Under the pieces are notes generated by a model. The model did no database searches. It was not told where the DNA came from and saw nothing but the letters and a program-made list of their open reading frames with translations. Positions 6,029-7,599 of a stretch of 7,599 nt of DNA are shown here, piece after piece (the stretch's first letter is position 1; each line of letters begins with the position of its first letter). Made by a program: the position numbers and the translations under genes. The DNA comes from SAR202 cluster bacterium (lineage in GTDB: Bacteria; Chloroflexota; Dehalococcoidia; Lucifugimonadales; UBA3495), in NCBI GenBank assembly GCA_009392095.1, contig VFHF01000247.1, positions 1 to 7,599 on the forward strand. The letters run 5' to 3'.

Positions 6029-7375
6029 ATGCCCGGTCCCTTGGAAGGCGTCCGTATCGTCGAGATGGGTCAGCTCATCGCCATCCCCTTCGCCATGAAG
6101 ATGCTGGCGGACATGGGCGCCCAGGTCATCCGCTTGGAGTCCACCGACCGGCTCGAAAGCTACCGAAGCGACTCGGTCTACCAGAACGATGTCTCCGGCG
6201 AGTTCTGGAACAAAGGCGCCAACTTCTACGAACAGAACCGCAATAAACTTGGCGTAACGCTTGATCTCAGCAAACCCAAAGGACTTCAAATACTCAAGGA
6301 TCTCGTCTCGGTGACCGACCTCTTTTCCGAAAATTTCACCCCTCGGGTGATTAAGAACTTCGGCCTTGAATACGAAGACCTCAAGAAGATTAAGCCGGAC
6401 ATCATAATGGTGTCGTCCACTGGATATGGGTTCTACGGCCCGTGGGCAAACTTTGGGGCTACCGGGCCGGCCACCGAAGGCGCGGCGGGCCTCGCCTACC
6501 AGACGGGCTATATCGGCGGTAACCCTGTTATGGCCGAGATACCCTATACCGACTACACCTCCGGAGAACATACCGTCTTCGCGGTTATGGCCGCGTTGAT
6601 GCACCGTCTGCGCACCGGCCAAGGTCAGTTCATCGACATCTCCCAGACTCAGGCCACCAGTTCCACCATCCCTGAAATCTTGATGGATTTCTCGGCTAAC
6701 GGACGATCTGGACCGCGCATGGGCAATCAGGACACCGCCATGTCGCCCCACGGCTGCTATCCGTGCCAGGGAGACGACCGTTGGATCACCATAGCCGTGG
6801 CCACCGACGGCCAATGGCAAGCTGTTTGCCGGGTGTTGGGGCAGGACGGCTGGGCCGCCGACACCAGGTTCAAGGACTCGCTGAGCCGTTGGAAGAACCG
6901 GGGCGAGTTGGACGCTCTGATCGGGCCGGTGACAAGTTCCTGGGACGCCCATGACCTGATGCACGCATTGCAGAAAGAAGGCGTGGCCGCTGGGGCTGTC
7001 TTCGACAGCAAGGACCTGCTCTTTGACCCTCACCTGGGAGAGCGTGGTTTTTACGAAGTGGTCACTCACCACGACAGAACTGGCATCCCACCGCTGCCCT
7101 ACGCCGGCCGACCCTGGAAGTTGTCTAAAACCCCGGCAGTGCCCAGCAAAGCAGCTCCCTTGATGGGCGAGCACAACACCCTGATTTTGTCAGAGCTACT
7201 GGGCAAGACTGCCAATGAAATGGCCGCTCTGGAAGAATCTGGAATCATCGGCTACGGCCCCACCACCCCTCGCCCGGTCCAACGCCCGTCACTGGACGAG
7301 CAAGTCCGCCAAGGCCGCATGCAACGCTACGAGACCGATTTTGAAGAACAGGTCAGAGAGGCGTTTCGGAGGTAG
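6029..7375 (+). CDS. Class III (CaiB/BaiF) CoA-transferase with intact catalytic Asp and C-terminal tail
   Basis: This 448-residue CaiB/BaiF-family protein is predicted to transfer CoA between carboxylic acids in the cytoplasm. It has the N-terminal LEGVRIVEMGQ strand, MLADMGAQVIRLES, NRNKLGVTLDLSKPKG, SENFTPRV, STGYGFYGPW, TGQGQFIDIS and the C-terminal PLMGEHNTLILSELLG. The active-site segment PYTDYTSG matches CaiB PYTADYFSG around the nucleophile: Asp175 is four residues before Gly179, so it should be catalytic. After the usual family end (IIGYG, about residue 409) there is a charged extension of about 40 residues ending in EEQVREAFRR, which is unexplained. The ATG at 6029 has GGAG at 6013-6016, 12 nt upstream, a rather long spacing. 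It follows the Asp-less homologue by 17 nt and is almost certainly cotranscribed with it. Both copies are clearly divergent in protein sequence, so this is not a recent duplication. Confidence 0.92.
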   Translation: MPGPLEGVRIVEMGQLIAIPFAMKMLADMGAQVIRLESTDRLESYRSDSVYQNDVSGEFWNKGANFYEQNRNKLGVTLDLSKPKGLQILKDLVSVTDLFSENFTPRVIKNFGLEYEDLKKIKPDIIMVSSTGYGFYGPWANFGATGPATEGAAGLAYQTGYIGGNPVMAEIPYTDYTSGEHTVFAVMAALMHRLRTGQGQFIDISQTQATSSTIPEILMDFSANGRSGPRMGNQDTAMSPHGCYPCQGDDRWITIAVATDGQWQAVCRVLGQDGWAADTRFKDSLSRWKNRGELDALIGPVTSSWDAHDLMHALQKEGVAAGAVFDSKDLLFDPHLGERGFYEVVTHHDRTGIPPLPYAGRPWKLSKTPAVPSKAAPLMGEHNTLILSELLGKTANEMAALEESGIIGYGPTTPRPVQRPSLDEQVRQGRMQRYETDFEEQVREAFRR

Positions 7376-7599
7376 CAACTAGCTATCAGCGAAGATTATA
7401 ACTAGTCCGTCTCAAAGAGCCCCCTTTTGTAAAAGAGGTCAGGGGATTTTTGAAACCCCGCCGAAAACCTACTCTAGCTACGAAACCAAACGTGGCGTCT
7501 GCGACCAATAGCACGTGCAGCACCAATTCTGTGTGTGTACCACAACAACGAGATACCTCGGCGAACGCCTCAGAATGGCATCGGCTGTCAGCTGATTGC
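7376..7599. other. Noncoding 3' tail after the CoA-transferase pair
   Basis: I see no convincing gene, tRNA or promoter in these 224 nt. They contain an imperfect palindrome at 7412-7453 and otherwise unremarkable sequence. A short ATG frame at 7574 stops after six codons. Confidence 0.5.
7412..7453. terminator. Imperfect palindrome with T-run, candidate terminator or repeat
   Basis: The arm tcaaagagcccc (7412-7423) pairs with ggggatttttga (7442-7453) over 12 positions with one mismatch and one G-U wobble. A nested cttttgtaaaag palindrome (7424-7435) lies inside. The right arm contains five T, so the cccc/gggg stem followed by attttt could end the upstream operon. It also resembles common ccccctttt-type intergenic repeats. 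The T-run is partly within the stem, which weakens the terminator reading. Confidence 0.4.

Noticed and set aside
6008..7174. 388-codon open frame on the minus strand opposite the second CoA-transferase
   Set aside because: It is fully antisense to a gene with clear family motifs, shows no recognisable domain in translation, and long antisense frames are common in GC-rich coding DNA.
7376..7599. Possible tRNA or start of another gene in the tail
   Set aside because: No cloverleaf or conserved T-loop was seen, and all short frames close quickly.

Overview
The window shows a bacterial gene cluster with six protein-coding genes, all on the + strand, and intergenic gaps rich in hairpin repeats. 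The coding sequence is moderately GC-rich by eye. Two starts are TTG codons supported by Shine-Dalgarno sequences. The combination of several acyl-CoA/CoA-transferase genes, a divergent ketopantoate-reductase-like protein and a stand-alone ThDP enzyme resembles metagenomic Chloroflexota (Dehalococcoidia/SAR202-type). That placement is an impression from gene content, not a demonstrated assignment.

Layout: (1) 1-1256, the C-terminal ~417 residues of an AMP-forming acyl-CoA synthetase, cut by the left edge. (2) 1360-2298, a ketopantoate reductase-family oxidoreductase that keeps the catalytic Lys and Glu but lacks the two substrate-binding Asn of PanE. (3) A 319-nt gap with two strong hairpins, one of them 11 nt upstream of the ribosome binding site of the next gene. 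(4) 2618-4264, a complete ThDP-dependent enzyme of the acetolactate synthase / benzoylformate decarboxylase / oxalyl-CoA decarboxylase superfamily. (5) A 154-nt gap with a repeat that can fold into a three-way junction and shares sequence blocks with the previous gap. (6) 4419-4778, a small EthD-like dimeric alpha/beta-barrel protein. (7) 4812-6011 and 6029-7375, two adjacent class III (CaiB/BaiF) CoA-transferases. (8) A noncoding tail, 7376-7599, with an imperfect palindrome that may act as a terminator.

How the genes may work together (inference): the synthetase and the CoA-transferases would move a carboxylic acid on and off CoA. The ThDP enzyme would cleave or decarboxylate a 2-oxo or 2-hydroxy acid or its CoA ester, and the NAD(P)-dependent reductase would interconvert a keto and a hydroxy acid. 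The most striking detail is that the first CoA-transferase has Gln where the family has its catalytic Asp, while its neighbour keeps the Asp. This suggests a two-subunit enzyme with one active-site subunit. The substrate cannot be read from the sequence.
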